Of a stretch of DNA of 64,000 bases, positions 8,830 to 18,836 are shown in pieces. The DNA is from Gammaproteobacteria bacterium RIFCSPHIGHO2_12_FULL_63_22 (GTDB taxonomy: Bacteria > Pseudomonadota > Gammaproteobacteria > Xanthomonadales > Xanthomonadaceae). Within the stretch, counting starts at the first letter, position 1; every line of letters starts with the position of its first letter. Below the pieces are notes generated by a model, which saw only the letters and a list, made by a program, of their open reading frames with translations, had not been told where the DNA came from and did no database searches. The stretch lies in assembly GCA_001801685.1 (NCBI GenBank), contig MGYJ01000040.1, positions 1-64,000 of the forward strand, in the 5' to 3' direction. The position numbers and the translations under genes are program-made.

Positions 8830-10046
8830 CAGCCAAGGTTTCCAGTGAGGTCGTAGATGGGGAGCAGGACGGAAAGGATGATGGCGGCCACGATGACGGC
8901 CATCAGGATGGTCAGCGCGGGCACCAGCAACACCAGCAGGCGGTCCAGTGCATTACGTGTTTCGACATCAAAGGTGTCGGCGACCTTGATCAGCAGGGTA
9001 TCGAGCTCGCCCGATTCTTCGCCGACCTGGATCATCTGCACCGCCAGCCGCGGGAAGACCTTTTGCCGGCCCAACGCGTAGCCGAGGCCGGAACCGGACT
9101 TGACCTCGCTGGACGCGGCCTCCAGTGCATTGGCCAGCACCCGGTTGGACAGCACGTTGCCGCTGAGGTTCAGGGCGGTCAGCAAAGGCACGCCATTGCC
9201 GACCAGCGTACCCAGCGTGCGCGCGAGACGTGCAGTTTCCAACCGTCCGATCAGTGGGCCGGCATAGCGATTGGCCAGCATTCGCGCATCCATCGCCAGG
9301 CGCCAGGCCGGATCGCCGATGCGGTTGTTCAGCCACCAGGCGAACAACAGCAGTGCCGCAAGGATCAGCGGCCAACCATTGCGCAATCCGCTGCTCAGCC
9401 ACAGCACGGCCTGCGTGTACCAGGCGAGTTCGGCATTCAGGCTCGCGAACAGGGCCTCAAATTGGGGCACTACCCCGACCAGCAGGATGGCGACGGAAAC
9501 GAAGACCAGTCCGAGCAGGAATACTGGATAGGTGAGCGCGTTGGTGACGCGGCTGCGCAGCTCGCGGCTGCGCTCGAGGTAGTCGGCGAGACGGCGCAAG
9601 GCGTCGTCCAGGCCGCCGCCCGATTCACCGGCGCGTACCAGGTTCACGTACAGGCGCGAGAACAATCCATGCTGCTGTTCGAGTGCCACCGACAACGGCG
9701 CGCCGCCGCGAACGGTTTCGCGGATTCGTTCGAGCACCTTGCGTGCGTCGGCGGTTTCGGGAAGTTCGATCAGGATTCCCAGCGCGCGATCCAGCGGTTG
9801 CCCGGCGCCGAGAAGGGTTGCCAGTTGCTGGGTGAACTGCAGGATCTGCGCGGCATTCAGTTCGCGCTTCTTGCCGAATGAAAACAGGCTGATGGCCTCG
9901 CCGGACTGGTCGGCGCGCAGCGCTTCGACCGGCAGGTAGCCCTGGTCCTGCAGGCGCACGATCACCTCATCGGCGTTGGCCGCTTCCATCTGGCCGTCGA
10001 GTGATTCGCCCGTGGCCGACAAGGCCTTGTAGCGGAACAAGGCCAT
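8829..10046 (-). CDS. gspF: Type II secretion system inner membrane protein GspF
   Basis: Polytopic platform protein, 405 residues. Two copies of the T2SSF domain are visible: ILQFTQQLATLLGAGQPLDRALGIL at ~70 and LARTLGTLVGNGVPLLTALNLSGNV at ~275. Each leads into a membrane region (ALTYPVFLLGLVFVSVAILLVGVVPQF and VLLVPALTILMAVIVAAIILSVLLPIYDLTGNLG). The N-terminal ~70 residues, with MALFRYKALSATGESLDGQMEAANADEVI, are typical. It binds GspE and GspL in characterised systems. The start is four bases after the gspE stop. Confidence 0.96.
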   Translation of the reverse strand: MALFRYKALSATGESLDGQMEAANADEVIVRLQDQGYLPVEALRADQSGEAISLFSFGKKRELNAAQILQFTQQLATLLGAGQPLDRALGILIELPETADARKVLERIRETVRGGAPLSVALEQQHGLFSRLYVNLVRAGESGGGLDDALRRLADYLERSRELRSRVTNALTYPVFLLGLVFVSVAILLVGVVPQFEALFASLNAELAWYTQAVLWLSSGLRNGWPLILAALLLFAWWLNNRIGDPAWRLAMDARMLANRYAGPLIGRLETARLARTLGTLVGNGVPLLTALNLSGNVLSNRVLANALEAASSEVKSGSGLGYALGRQKVFPRLAVQMIQVGEESGELDTLLIKVADTFDVETRNALDRLLVLLVPALTILMAVIVAAIILSVLLPIYDLTGNLG

Positions 10047-10050
10047 CTAG

Positions 10051-11766
10051 TCAGGCTTCCTGGGTGACACGCAGGACTTCCTCGATCGTGGTGATGCCCT
10101 GCATCGCCTTGATCAATCCGTCCTCGTACATCGTGCGCATGCCACCCGCGCGCGCGGCTTCCTCGATCTCGCCCATGCCCGCGTGCTGCATCACCAGGCG
10201 ACGCAGCTCGTCGGTCATCACCAGGAATTCCATGATGGTGCCGCGTCCGAGGTAGCCGGTGAGCGACAGCGACGAAGGCTTTGGACGATACAGATGGATG
10301 GTGCCTTCGGGCTTGAAGCGACGCAGGCCGAATTCCGCGACCACTTCCGGCGACGCTTCGTAGCGTTCGGCATGGGTGGGCTCGAGCCGGCGCACAAGGC
10401 GCTGCGCAAGGATGCCGTTGACGGTGGACGTGAGCAGGTAGTCTTCGACGCCCATGTCCATCAGGCGCGTGATGCCGCCGGCGGCGTTGTTGGTATGCAG
10501 CGTCGAAAGCACCAGGTGGCCGGTGAGCGCGGACTGGATGGCGATGCGCGAGGTTTCGAGATCGCGCATTTCGCCGATCATGATGATGTCCGGGTCCTGG
10601 CGCACGATGCTGCGCAAGGCGTGCGCGAAATCCAGGCCGATCTGCGGCTTGACCTGGATCTGGTTGATGCCTTCGATCTGGTATTCGACCGGGTCTTCGA
10701 CGGTGATGATCTTGACGTCGGACGTGTTGAGCTGCGACAGCGCCGCGTAAAGCGTGGTGGTCTTTCCCGAACCGGTGGGGCCGGTGACCAGCAGGATGCC
10801 GTGCGGTTGTTCCAGCACGCGCATGAAGCTGGACAGGAAATCGTCGGTGAAACCCAGCGCCTTGAAATCGAGCACGACCGACTCGCGGTCGAGCAGTCGC
10901 ATCACCACGCTTTCGCCATGCGCCGTTGGCACCGAGCTGACGCGCAGGTCGAGCTCCTTGCCCTGCACGCGCACCATGATGCGTCCGTCCTGCGGCAGCC
11001 GGCGCTCGGCGATGTTGAGCTTGGCCATGATCTTGATGCGCGAGATGACGGCAGCCGTCAGGTTGGCGGGCGGCGATTCGGCTTCTTCCAGCACGCCGTC
11101 GACGCGGTAGCGAACCTTCAGGCGGTTTTCAAACGGTTCGATGTGGATATCGGACGCGCGCATCTCGACCGCGCGCTGGATGACGAGGTTGACCAGGCGG
11201 ATGACGGGCGCTTCGGACGCGAGGTCGCGCAGGTGTTCGACATCGGCTTCGTCGCCGACGGTGTCGTCGCCGATGTTCTCGACGATCGTGCCCATGGCGC
11301 TGCGGCCCTGGCCGTAATAGCGCTCGACCAGGTCGGCGATTTCAGAACGCAGTCCGACGCTGACCCGGACTTGCCGGCCGGTGGCCAGGCTGACCGCTTC
11401 GGCGGCGTAGCCGTCCTGCGGGTCGGCGACCAGCAAGTGGATGCCCGCCGCGTCCTCGCCCACGGGGCAGACCGACTGCTGCTTCAGGAACCTCAGCGAG
11501 ACCGAGACATTTTCGGGCGGTGCATCGGGGCAGTCGCGTGCCGACAACAGGGGCAAGCCGAGCACTTCGCTGCAGGCTTCGGCCATGTCCCGTTCCGACA
11601 CCAGGCCCAGCCGGACCAGCAGGGTGGACAGGGAGCCGCCCGCCTCGGCCTGCAGGCGCAGGGCCCGGGCAAGGTCGTTGTCCTTGAGGCGGCCGCGGGC
11701 GAGCAACGCCGTCGCGATCCGCTCCTCGGGGCCTTCGGCCACCATCTTGTCGGCCACTGTGTTCAT
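10051..11766 (-). CDS. gspE: Type II secretion ATPase GspE (lacks the tetracysteine motif)
   Basis: Cytoplasmic secretion ATPase, 571 residues, first gene of the operon with GGAG nine bases before the ATG. It has an N1E/MshEN-type N-terminal domain to ~120, N2E with DIHIEPFENRLKVRYRVDGVL at ~205-225, Walker A GPTGSGKTTT at ~328, Asp box, Walker B IIMIGEMRDLET at ~396 and the His box GHLVLSTLHTNNA at ~415. Most GspE proteins carry two CxxC pairs in the C-terminal metal-binding domain. Here that region reads QRLVRRLEPTHAERYEA and later YRPKPSSLSLTGYLGRG, with none of the four cysteines. Otherwise intact, so probably active without zinc there. Confidence 0.96.
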   Translation of the reverse strand: MNTVADKMVAEGPEERIATALLARGRLKDNDLARALRLQAEAGGSLSTLLVRLGLVSERDMAEACSEVLGLPLLSARDCPDAPPENVSVSLRFLKQQSVCPVGEDAAGIHLLVADPQDGYAAEAVSLATGRQVRVSVGLRSEIADLVERYYGQGRSAMGTIVENIGDDTVGDEADVEHLRDLASEAPVIRLVNLVIQRAVEMRASDIHIEPFENRLKVRYRVDGVLEEAESPPANLTAAVISRIKIMAKLNIAERRLPQDGRIMVRVQGKELDLRVSSVPTAHGESVVMRLLDRESVVLDFKALGFTDDFLSSFMRVLEQPHGILLVTGPTGSGKTTTLYAALSQLNTSDVKIITVEDPVEYQIEGINQIQVKPQIGLDFAHALRSIVRQDPDIIMIGEMRDLETSRIAIQSALTGHLVLSTLHTNNAAGGITRLMDMGVEDYLLTSTVNGILAQRLVRRLEPTHAERYEASPEVVAEFGLRRFKPEGTIHLYRPKPSSLSLTGYLGRGTIMEFLVMTDELRRLVMQHAGMGEIEEAARAGGMRTMYEDGLIKAMQGITTIEEVLRVTQEA

Positions 11767-11820
11767 GAAACCCGCTCCGTCTACCGATAGAGACGACTTT
11801 AGCAGCTTGGACCGGCCTGA

Positions 11821-14800
11821 TCAGTCGACCCAGGCGCGTGCGTTGTGGAACAACTGCATCCACGGCGACTCATCGCCCCATGCGGCGGGATGCCAGCTCA
11901 TCTGCACGCTGCGGTGCACGCGCTCGGGATGCGGCATCAGCAAGGTGCTGCGGCCATCCAGGCTGGTCAGGCCGGTAACGCCGGCCGGGGATCCGTTCGG
12001 ATTGTCCGGATAGGATTCCGCGACACGGCCGTGGCCGTCCACGAAACGCAGTGCAATCTTCGCCAGCGATGCGTGTTCAGGGGCGTCGAACTGCGCGCGA
12101 CCTTCGCCGTGCGAAACCACGATCGGGATGCGCGCACCCGCCATGTCCTTGAAGAACAGCGACGGCGATTCCAGCACTTCCACCAGGCTAAGGCGCGCTT
12201 CGAACTGTTCGCTGCGATTGCGCAGGAAGCGCGGCCAATGCTCGGCGCCGGGAATCAGGCCCTTCAACTGGGCCAGCATCTGGCAACCATTGCACACGCC
12301 CAGGCTGAAGCTGTCGCTGCGGGCGAAGAATGCGGCGAAGTGGTCCCGCAGCGCGGGGCGTTCGAGGATGGACGTCGCCCAGCCGCGCCCTGCACCAAGC
12401 ACGTCGCCGTAGCTGAAACCGCCGCAGGCCGCGAAGCCCTGGAACGGATCGAGCCGGACGCGACCGGCGATCAGGTCGCTCATGTGCACGTCCACCGCGG
12501 TGAAGCCGGCCCGGTCGAAGGCGGCCGCCATTTCTGCATGGCTGTTGACGCCCTGCTCGCGCAGGATGGCGACGCGCGGGCGCACACCGGTATTCACGTA
12601 GGGCGCCGCGGGTGTTGCGGAAACGAGTACGGGAACGAGGCCAGGCGCATTGAAGTCACTGCGTGTTTCGCGTTCTTCATCGGCGCATTCGGGGTTGTCG
12701 CGCAGGCGCTGCATCGCGTGCGTCACCGACCACCAGGCGTCGAACAATTCCTGCCACAGCCATTCGGCCAATACTTCACGTTCGCCCAGCAGGCGCACGA
12801 TCGGCGCGGCGATGGGCTTGCCGATGCGCTGCGCGCAATGGGTCAGGTCGTGGCGATTGACGAGGTCGGCGAAGGCGGCGCGATCTTCGGCGGCAATCTG
12901 CACGACCGCGCCCAATTCCTCGTTGAACAGGCAGGCCAGGGCGTTGTCGCCCCAGGCATCGAGGTTCAATTCGAGTCCGGTACGCGCGGCGAATGCCATT
13001 TCGCAAAGGGCAGCGAAGGCGCCGCCGTCGGAACGGTCGTGGTAGGCGAGCAACAAATTGTCCGCGCGTGCCGCCTGGATCAGTTCGAAGAAGGCGCGCA
13101 AGCGGGCCGGCTCTTCCAGGTCGGGCGCGACGTTGCCGAAGCCGCCATAACACTGGCCCAGCACACTGCCGCCCAGGCGTTGCTGTCCGGCGCCGAGGCC
13201 GATCAGCCACAGTTCGGAATCAACCTCGCGGTCGAGTACGGGCGTCAGCTGGTCGCGCACGTCGGAAACGCGCGCGAAGGCGCTGATGATCAGCGACACC
13301 GGCGACACCGATTTGGCGGCGTTGCCAGCCGCATCCTGCCATTGCGCCTGCATCGACAGGGAGTCCTTGCCTACCGGAATGCTGATGTCCAGGTCCGGGC
13401 ACAGTTCCACGCCGATCGCCTGCACTGCGTCATACAACAAGGCGTCTTCGCCATTGAACGAGGCTGCCGCCATCCAGTTGGCCGAAAGCTTTACTTCCGC
13501 CAGCGACGAAACCGGCGCGGCGGCCAGGTTCGTGATGGCTTCGCCGACCGCCATGCGCGCCGACGCGGCGGCGTCGATCAAGGCCAGCGGCGTGCGCTCG
13601 CCCACGGACATCGCTTCACCGGCAAAACCGGTGAAGTCGGTCAGGCTGATCGCACAATCGGCCAGCGGCAGTTGCCACGGCCCGACCATCTGGTCGCGCG
13701 AACACAGGCCGCCGACTGTACGGTCGCCAATGGTGACCAGGAAGTTCTTCGATGCGACGGTGGGATGCGAAAGCACGCGAAGCCCCGCCTCGCGAATGTC
13801 GATGGCGCCGATGTCCAGCTTCGGCCAACGCACGGCAGCGGGATAGGCCGTGTCGCGATGCATCTTCGGCGCCTTGCCGAACAGCAGGTCCATCGGCATG
13901 TCGATCGCCGGTTCGCGGCCGGCGTAGCCGACGACCAGTGTTTCTTCGGCGGTCGCGGTACCGACGATGGCGTAGGGGCAACGCTCGCGCGCGCAAAGTG
14001 CCTCGAACGCGTCGAGGTCTCCGGCGGCGACGCCGAGCACATAACGTTCCTGCGACTCGTTGCACCACAACTGCATCGGCGACAGCGAGGGATCCACGCT
14101 GGGAACCTTGCCCAGGTCGATCAGGCCGCCCACGCCGGAATCGTGCAGCAGCTCGGGAATGGCATTGGACAAGCCGCCCGCGCCCACGTCGTGCATGAAG
14201 CGGATCGGATTGGCCGTGCCCAGCGCGACGCAACGATCGATCACTTCCTGGCAGCGTCGCTCCATCTCGGGGTTGTCGCGTTGCACCGAGGCAAAATCCA
14301 GCGCCTGCGAGCTTTGCCCGGAGGCGACCGAGGAGGCCGCGCCGCCGCCGAGGCCGATCAACATCGCCGGACCGCCCAGCACGATGACGGCATCGCCCGC
14401 GCGCAGCGGCAACTTGCGCACCTGCTCGCGATCCATGGCACCCAGGCCGCCGGCAAGCATGATCGGCTTGTCGTAGGCGCGAACCAGGCCCGCTTGTGCC
14501 GTGGGCAGTTCGAAGCTGCGGAAATAGCCGGTCAGGTTGGGCCGGCCGAATTCATTGTTGAAGGCGGCGCCGCCGAGCGGGCCGTCCATCATGATTTCGA
14601 ACGCGGATGCCATGCGCGGATTGAGCTCGCGTGCTTGTTCCCACGGTTGCGGCAGCGTCGGGATGCGCAGGTGCGATACCGAAAAACCGGTGAGGCCGAC
14701 CTTGGGCTTGCCACCCCGCCCGGTCGCGCCTTCGTCGCGGATCTCGCCGCCCGCGCCGGTGCTGGCGCCGGGGAACGGGGAGATCGCGGTTGGATGGTTG

Positions 14801-15669
14801 TGCGTTTCCACCTTGATGCAGAACGCGCTGTCGCGCAGCGGCTCGTGATGGTATTCGCCCGTTGTCGCATCGGAACGGAAGCGCCGGCCCGGGAATCCTT
14901 CGACGACGGCCGCATTGTCCTTGTAGGCGCTGAGGGTGAGCTGCGGCGCCTGCGCGTGCGTGTTGCGGATCATGCCGAACAAGGAGTACGGCATGTCCTC
15001 GCCGTCGATGCTGTAACGCGCGTTGAAGATCTTGTGCCGGCAATGTTCCGAGTTTGCCTGCGCGAACATCATCAGTTCGGCGTCGGAAGGATCGCGGCCG
15101 AGCGCGCCGTAGCGTTCGACAAGATAGGCCAGTTCGTCTTCCGACAATGCCAGCCCGAGTCGGGAATTGGCTTCGGGCAAATCGGCTAGCGGAATGCGTT
15201 CGAGGTTTCCTGCGGGCAATTCTTCGAACAAGGCCGCGGCTTCGCTGCGATCCGACAGCAGCGATTGCGTCATCGGGTCGAACAATTCATGCGCCAGGCG
15301 CGCCCAGCGCTGGTCGTCTTCCGGCGGCAGGCCGGACAGGTCCAGGCGCAGGCCGCGTTCGACGCGCTTCACGCCGTGGCCGGCGCCTTGCAGGATTTCA
15401 GTGGCCTTGCTCGCCCAGGGCGAGACGGTGCCCAGGCGCGGCGTGACGAACCGGCTTTGCGATCCGGCCGACGACGGCGCCTGCGCGGGACATCCTTCCA
15501 GGATGCGACCCAGGGCATCGAGGTCCGGCGACGAACCCGGTTCGGCCTGCAGGAAATAGACATGCCATGCGCCGGTGACACTGAGGTCGGGAACGATCTG
15601 GCGAAGACGGGCTTGAAGACGGTCGCGCCGGAAGGGCGACAGGGCCGGCAGGCCCTCGAGGACGATCAT
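11821..15669 (-). CDS. purL: Phosphoribosylformylglycinamidine synthase
   Basis: Large single-chain FGAM synthase, 1282 residues, the fourth step of purine synthesis: FGAR + glutamine + ATP to FGAM. It has an N-terminal PurS-like domain and linker, then two AIR-synthase-type halves. Motifs include [16 protein letters not shown] at ~205, [19 protein letters not shown] at ~290 and a second nucleotide-like site. The C-terminal glutamine amidotransferase (from [19 protein letters not shown]) has catalytic Cys in [10 protein letters not shown] at ~1128 and His/Glu in MPHPERVHR near the end. Length equals the proteobacterial large type (~1290). It stands alone between gspE and dsbC on the same strand. 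Confidence 0.98.
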   Translation of the reverse strand: MIVLEGLPALSPFRRDRLQARLRQIVPDLSVTGAWHVYFLQAEPGSSPDLDALGRILEGCPAQAPSSAGSQSRFVTPRLGTVSPWASKATEILQGAGHGVKRVERGLRLDLSGLPPEDDQRWARLAHELFDPMTQSLLSDRSEAAALFEELPAGNLERIPLADLPEANSRLGLALSEDELAYLVERYGALGRDPSDAELMMFAQANSEHCRHKIFNARYSIDGEDMPYSLFGMIRNTHAQAPQLTLSAYKDNAAVVEGFPGRRFRSDATTGEYHHEPLRDSAFCIKVETHNHPTAISPFPGASTGAGGEIRDEGATGRGGKPKVGLTGFSVSHLRIPTLPQPWEQARELNPRMASAFEIMMDGPLGGAAFNNEFGRPNLTGYFRSFELPTAQAGLVRAYDKPIMLAGGLGAMDREQVRKLPLRAGDAVIVLGGPAMLIGLGGGAASSVASGQSSQALDFASVQRDNPEMERRCQEVIDRCVALGTANPIRFMHDVGAGGLSNAIPELLHDSGVGGLIDLGKVPSVDPSLSPMQLWCNESQERYVLGVAAGDLDAFEALCARERCPYAIVGTATAEETLVVGYAGREPAIDMPMDLLFGKAPKMHRDTAYPAAVRWPKLDIGAIDIREAGLRVLSHPTVASKNFLVTIGDRTVGGLCSRDQMVGPWQLPLADCAISLTDFTGFAGEAMSVGERTPLALIDAAASARMAVGEAITNLAAAPVSSLAEVKLSANWMAAASFNGEDALLYDAVQAIGVELCPDLDISIPVGKDSLSMQAQWQDAAGNAAKSVSPVSLIISAFARVSDVRDQLTPVLDREVDSELWLIGLGAGQQRLGGSVLGQCYGGFGNVAPDLEEPARLRAFFELIQAARADNLLLAYHDRSDGGAFAALCEMAFAARTGLELNLDAWGDNALACLFNEELGAVVQIAAEDRAAFADLVNRHDLTHCAQRIGKPIAAPIVRLLGEREVLAEWLWQELFDAWWSVTHAMQRLRDNPECADEERETRSDFNAPGLVPVLVSATPAAPYVNTGVRPRVAILREQGVNSHAEMAAAFDRAGFTAVDVHMSDLIAGRVRLDPFQGFAACGGFSYGDVLGAGRGWATSILERPALRDHFAAFFARSDSFSLGVCNGCQMLAQLKGLIPGAEHWPRFLRNRSEQFEARLSLVEVLESPSLFFKDMAGARIPIVVSHGEGRAQFDAPEHASLAKIALRFVDGHGRVAESYPDNPNGSPAGVTGLTSLDGRSTLLMPHPERVHRSVQMSWHPAAWGDESPWMQLFHNARAWVD

Positions 15670-15701
15670 GTCCGCGGTTATCCGTGGAAAACGAGTCGCC
15701 T

Positions 15702-15707
15702 ATTCTA
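15702..15707 (-). promoter_or_regulatory. Possible -10 element for purL
   Basis: Reading the minus strand, TAGAAT lies 33 bases before the purL ATG, just after the dsbC terminator. No clear -35 is seen at 16-18 bases. The same hexamer forms the -10 of the better-supported putA promoter, so a weak or activator-dependent promoter is plausible. Confidence 0.3.
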
Positions 15708-15713
15708 GACGAA

Positions 15714-15741
15714 AGGCCCGCCCGGCATCGCCGGCGGGCCT
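15714..15741 (-). terminator. Intrinsic terminator after dsbC-like gene
   Basis: A perfect 9-bp stem AGGCCCGCC / GGCGGGCCT encloses a 10-base loop. On the minus strand the stem is followed by TTTCGTCT, a short U-tract. It lies 14 bases after the dsbC-like stop and ahead of purL, so it should separate the two transcripts. Confidence 0.7.
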
Positions 15742-15754
15742 CGACGGGTCCGAA

Positions 15755-16519
15755 TTACTTGGTGGCGAGGGCCCGGGCGGCGGCGCGGTTGAGGCGGACC
15801 AGCATTTCATCGGGTGGCAGATAGCCGCCCAGCTGGGTGCCGTCAGGCCCGTAGATGGCCGGGGTTCCGTCCACGCCGATGCGACGGCCCAGCTCGTAAT
15901 CCTCGTTGATGGGGTTCGAGCAGGTCTTCTTGGCCACGGCCCGATCGTTCTTGGCGTCGGTCAGGGCCTTGCGGCGATCCGGCGCGCACCAGACGTTGAT
16001 CGCCTTGGTGAAGGACTCGGTGTTCGGGCCCGAGCGGGGGAAGAACAGGTATTCCACCGAGATGCCGGCCTTGTTGTACTCGGCCATCTGGTTGTGCATC
16101 TTGCGGCAGTAGCCGCAGTCGATATCGGTGAAGACGGTCAGCCGGTACTTGGGTTTGGCTGGCGAGAAGATGATGCGGCGCTCGCGCGGCACGGCGTCCA
16201 GGATGCCGCGGCGCAGGGCGCCTTCGCTGGCGGCGGTCAGGTTGTCGCGGGTCGCGAGCTCGATCAGCGAGCCCTGGATGATGTACTTGCCGTCGGCGCG
16301 CGCGTAGATGACCTTGCCGCCGATCGCCACTTCACGGTAACCCGGAATCGGCGACGCCTTGATGCTGTCGATCGTGGCGCCCGGAACGGCCTTGAGGATG
16401 GCTGCCTTCAGGACGGCATCGCCCTGCGCCACGGGCGCGCCCGGCTTGGGCTGGGCCATGGCGACCACGGCTGCGAGCCCCAGGGCGGCGGCTACGGAAT
16501 AAGCGATCTGGCGATTCAT
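15755..16519 (-). CDS. dsbC: DsbC-type thiol:disulfide interchange protein
   Basis: Periplasmic disulfide isomerase of 254 residues. The start at MNRQIAYSVAAALGLAAVVAMAQ gives a clean signal peptide. Next comes a DsbC-type dimerisation domain (LKAAILKAVPGATIDSIKASPIPGYREVAIGGKVIYARADGKYIIQGSLIEL). The thioredoxin fold follows, with LTVFTDIDCGYCRKMH, active site CGYC at ~135, and the cis-proline loop VDGTPAIYGPDG. A second cysteine pair (WCAPDRR...KKTCSNP) matches the structural disulfide of DsbC. It would repair disulfides of periplasmic clients such as type II substrates. A longer open frame continues upstream but lacks a signal peptide. Confidence 0.93.
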   Translation of the reverse strand: MNRQIAYSVAAALGLAAVVAMAQPKPGAPVAQGDAVLKAAILKAVPGATIDSIKASPIPGYREVAIGGKVIYARADGKYIIQGSLIELATRDNLTAASEGALRRGILDAVPRERRIIFSPAKPKYRLTVFTDIDCGYCRKMHNQMAEYNKAGISVEYLFFPRSGPNTESFTKAINVWCAPDRRKALTDAKNDRAVAKKTCSNPINEDYELGRRIGVDGTPAIYGPDGTQLGGYLPPDEMLVRLNRAAARALATK

Positions 16520-16736
16520 TGGGCGTCCTAGGTGCAGGTTGATGCTTCCGACCACGAGGGCGCCGGAAAAGTTCACGCATTCTGCCAGAACCGCCCTCCG
16601 GCCATGCGCCGTCCGTCCCCTGAATGGGGCCTCGCGCCGGCTCGACGGGAGACGATTGCTGCGTGTTGCCGCTCCCCGGGCCCTCTGCCATGCTCGGTCG
16701 GGCCGAAGGATTCGGCTCTTCCAGGAGATTGCGCGC

Positions 16737-17804
16737 ATGACCCGTACCCTGTTGGTAGTGCTGGGCGCCTGTCTGTCCGTCGCCTGCTCGCGACCTGCTC
16801 CGGCCGAAGTCGCCGCAACGCCTGCCGCTTCGGCCACCGCCGCAACACCGGCCGTCGATTATTTCGACAACAGCGGTCGGAATGACGTCCTGGCCGGCGG
16901 CGAAAAAATGATCGAGATCGACACGCCGAAGGGGAAATTCCGCGTCTGGACCAAGCGCACCGGCAACAACCCGACCATCAAGGTACTGCTGCTGCATGGC
17001 GGACCGGGCGGCAACCACCAGGCCTTCGCCGCCCTCGACAGCTATTTTCCGGGCGCCGGCATCGAGTACTACTTCTACGACCAACTGGGGTCGAGCTACA
17101 GCGACCAGCCGCATGAGGATTCCTTGTGGGAAACCGATCGCTTCGTCAATGAACTGGAACAGGTGCGCAAGGCGCTGAAGCTCGGTCCCGACAACTTCTA
17201 CCTGCTTGGGCATTCCTGGGGTGGAATCCTCGCCATCGAATACGCGCTCAAGTACCCCGGCCAACTGAAGGGCCTGGTAATTTCGAACATGATGTCGAGC
17301 ATCCCCGCGTACAACACGTATGCCAAGGACGTGCTGATGCCGCAGATGCAGCCCGCGGTGCTCGCCGAGATCCTGGCCATGGAGTCGCGCAAGGATTACG
17401 CCAATCCGCGCTACGAAGAACTGCTGATGACCAACTTCTACACGCAGCACGTGTTGCGCATGCCGCTGGAGCAGTGGCCGGCAACCATCGTGAGAACGTT
17501 CTCGGGCATCAACAAGGAAATCTACATTCCGATGCAGGGCCCGAGCGAGATGGCCGCCAGCGGCAAGCTGGAAAAATGGGATCGCAGCGCCGATCTGAAA
17601 AAGATCACGGTACCCACGCTGGTGATCGGCGCGCAGCACGACACCATGGACCCGAAGCACATGGAATGGATGGCCGGGCAATTCCCGCGTGGGCGTTACC
17701 TGCACTGCCCCGATGGCAGCCATCTCGCCATGTACGACGACCAGAAGACCTACATGGCCGGCCTGATCGATTTCCTGAAGGATGTCGACGGTGGCACCTT
17801 CTGA
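16737..17804 (+). CDS. Lipoprotein prolyl aminopeptidase (alpha/beta hydrolase, S33)
   Basis: Exported proline iminopeptidase-type hydrolase, 355 residues, removing N-terminal proline from peptides. The start at 16737 has CAGGAG nine bases before it and gives a lipoprotein signal (LVVLGACLSVAC, lipobox SVAC at ~19), then an Ala/Thr-rich linker. The S33 hallmark HGGPGG (oxyanion) is at ~86, DQLGSSYSD follows, the nucleophile elbow GHSWGG is at ~158, Asp lies in VIGAQHDTMDP at ~300 and His in DGSHLAMYDD at ~328. The signal suggests membrane-anchored periplasmic action on peptides. It runs 19 bases ahead of the CPBP gene and probably shares its transcript. Confidence 0.88.
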   Translation: MTRTLLVVLGACLSVACSRPAPAEVAATPAASATAATPAVDYFDNSGRNDVLAGGEKMIEIDTPKGKFRVWTKRTGNNPTIKVLLLHGGPGGNHQAFAALDSYFPGAGIEYYFYDQLGSSYSDQPHEDSLWETDRFVNELEQVRKALKLGPDNFYLLGHSWGGILAIEYALKYPGQLKGLVISNMMSSIPAYNTYAKDVLMPQMQPAVLAEILAMESRKDYANPRYEELLMTNFYTQHVLRMPLEQWPATIVRTFSGINKEIYIPMQGPSEMAASGKLEKWDRSADLKKITVPTLVIGAQHDTMDPKHMEWMAGQFPRGRYLHCPDGSHLAMYDDQKTYMAGLIDFLKDVDGGTF

Positions 17805-17823
17805 ACCCGCCCAGGAAACTCCG

Positions 17824-18777
17824 ATGAACCAGACCGCCGAATTCCAACCCCTGTGGCGCCGGTTGTGGAACCGACCCGGCGTGCGCGGCATGTCGCTGAT
17901 GCTGTTCCGGCTGCTGGTTTTCATCGCACTCCTGGTGGGCTTGGGCTTCGCAATGCGCTACCTGATTCCCCTGCCCGACATAACGGTGGCGGAGTCCCTG
18001 CAGGTGCGAGGGTCGGAACTCTGGGTCCGTGCCTTCCGTTCGTTGCTACCGCCGGTCCTGGCTTACTGGCTGCTAGTTCGATTCGTCGAGCGCCGCAAGG
18101 TGAGCGAATTCGCGCCGAGAGACTTGTTCAAGCACTCGGCGATCGGCTGGCTGGTCGGGATGGGCATACTCCTGCTTGCTGCAGGTGTGATGGCGGCTTT
18201 CGGCGCCTTTCGTGTCGACGGCTTCAATGAAAATGTCTATCTGCTCGGGCCGTTTGTGGTTCTGGGCCTGAAGGCCGGCGTACTGGAAGAGATCATTACC
18301 CGCGGCATATTGTTTCGCGTCGTCGAGGAAGGTGTCGGCACCTGGGTCGCCCTCATCTTCTCCGCTTTCATCTTTGGATTCATGCACGCGGCCAATCCCA
18401 ACGCAACGATCTGGAGTTCGGTCGCCATCGCCATTGAAGCGGGCTTGCTGCTTGGCATGGCCTACGCATGGACGCGTTCATTGTGGTTCTGCATCGGACT
18501 GCACGCCGCCTGGAATTTCACCCAAGGGCCGCTGCTCGGGATTTCCGTCTCGGGCATCGAGGTGAATGGCGTGCTGGCTTCTCGCACGATGGGCCCTGAG
18601 TTGATCAGCGGCGGTGAGTTCGGCGCCGAAGCTTCGATCATCGCCTTGGTCATCTGCGTGTCCCTGGCGCTATTTTTCACCCGCAAAGCCATCGCCGAAG
18701 GCAAGATACTCAAGCCGTCCTGGCGACGGCCGCTTCCTTCCGCTAGCGCCGCTGCAACGGTGACCGAACCGGTTTAG
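17824..18777 (+). CDS. CPBP-family intramembrane metalloprotease
   Basis: Polytopic membrane protein of 317 residues with the CPBP (Abi/Rce1-like) signature: EEIITRG at ~155, FGFMHAANPN at ~183 and a third motif GLHAAWNFTQG at ~222, supplying the glutamates and histidines of a metal protease. About seven hydrophobic segments are seen. I take the ATG at 17824, preceded by CAGGAAAC; an in-frame ATG at 17782 lies inside the preceding gene. Members process prenylated or peptide substrates, or act in bacteriocin immunity; the substrate is unknown here. Confidence 0.88.
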   Translation: MNQTAEFQPLWRRLWNRPGVRGMSLMLFRLLVFIALLVGLGFAMRYLIPLPDITVAESLQVRGSELWVRAFRSLLPPVLAYWLLVRFVERRKVSEFAPRDLFKHSAIGWLVGMGILLLAAGVMAAFGAFRVDGFNENVYLLGPFVVLGLKAGVLEEIITRGILFRVVEEGVGTWVALIFSAFIFGFMHAANPNATIWSSVAIAIEAGLLLGMAYAWTRSLWFCIGLHAAWNFTQGPLLGISVSGIEVNGVLASRTMGPELISGGEFGAEASIIALVICVSLALFFTRKAIAEGKILKPSWRRPLPSASAAATVTEPV

Positions 18778-18836
18778 GTTGTTGCTTCGGTTCCGCCGGG
18801 CCACTGTGGCCGTCCCCCATCCGTTTCGGACTACCG

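Noticed and set aside
11845-15189. A 1114-codon open frame antisense to purL
   Set aside because: purL on the opposite strand has every expected motif; the frame is an artefact of high-GC codon use and has no recognisable domain.
16332-17924. A 530-codon minus-strand frame spanning the dsbC-prolyl aminopeptidase region
   Set aside because: It overlaps two well-supported genes in another frame and has no domain of its own.
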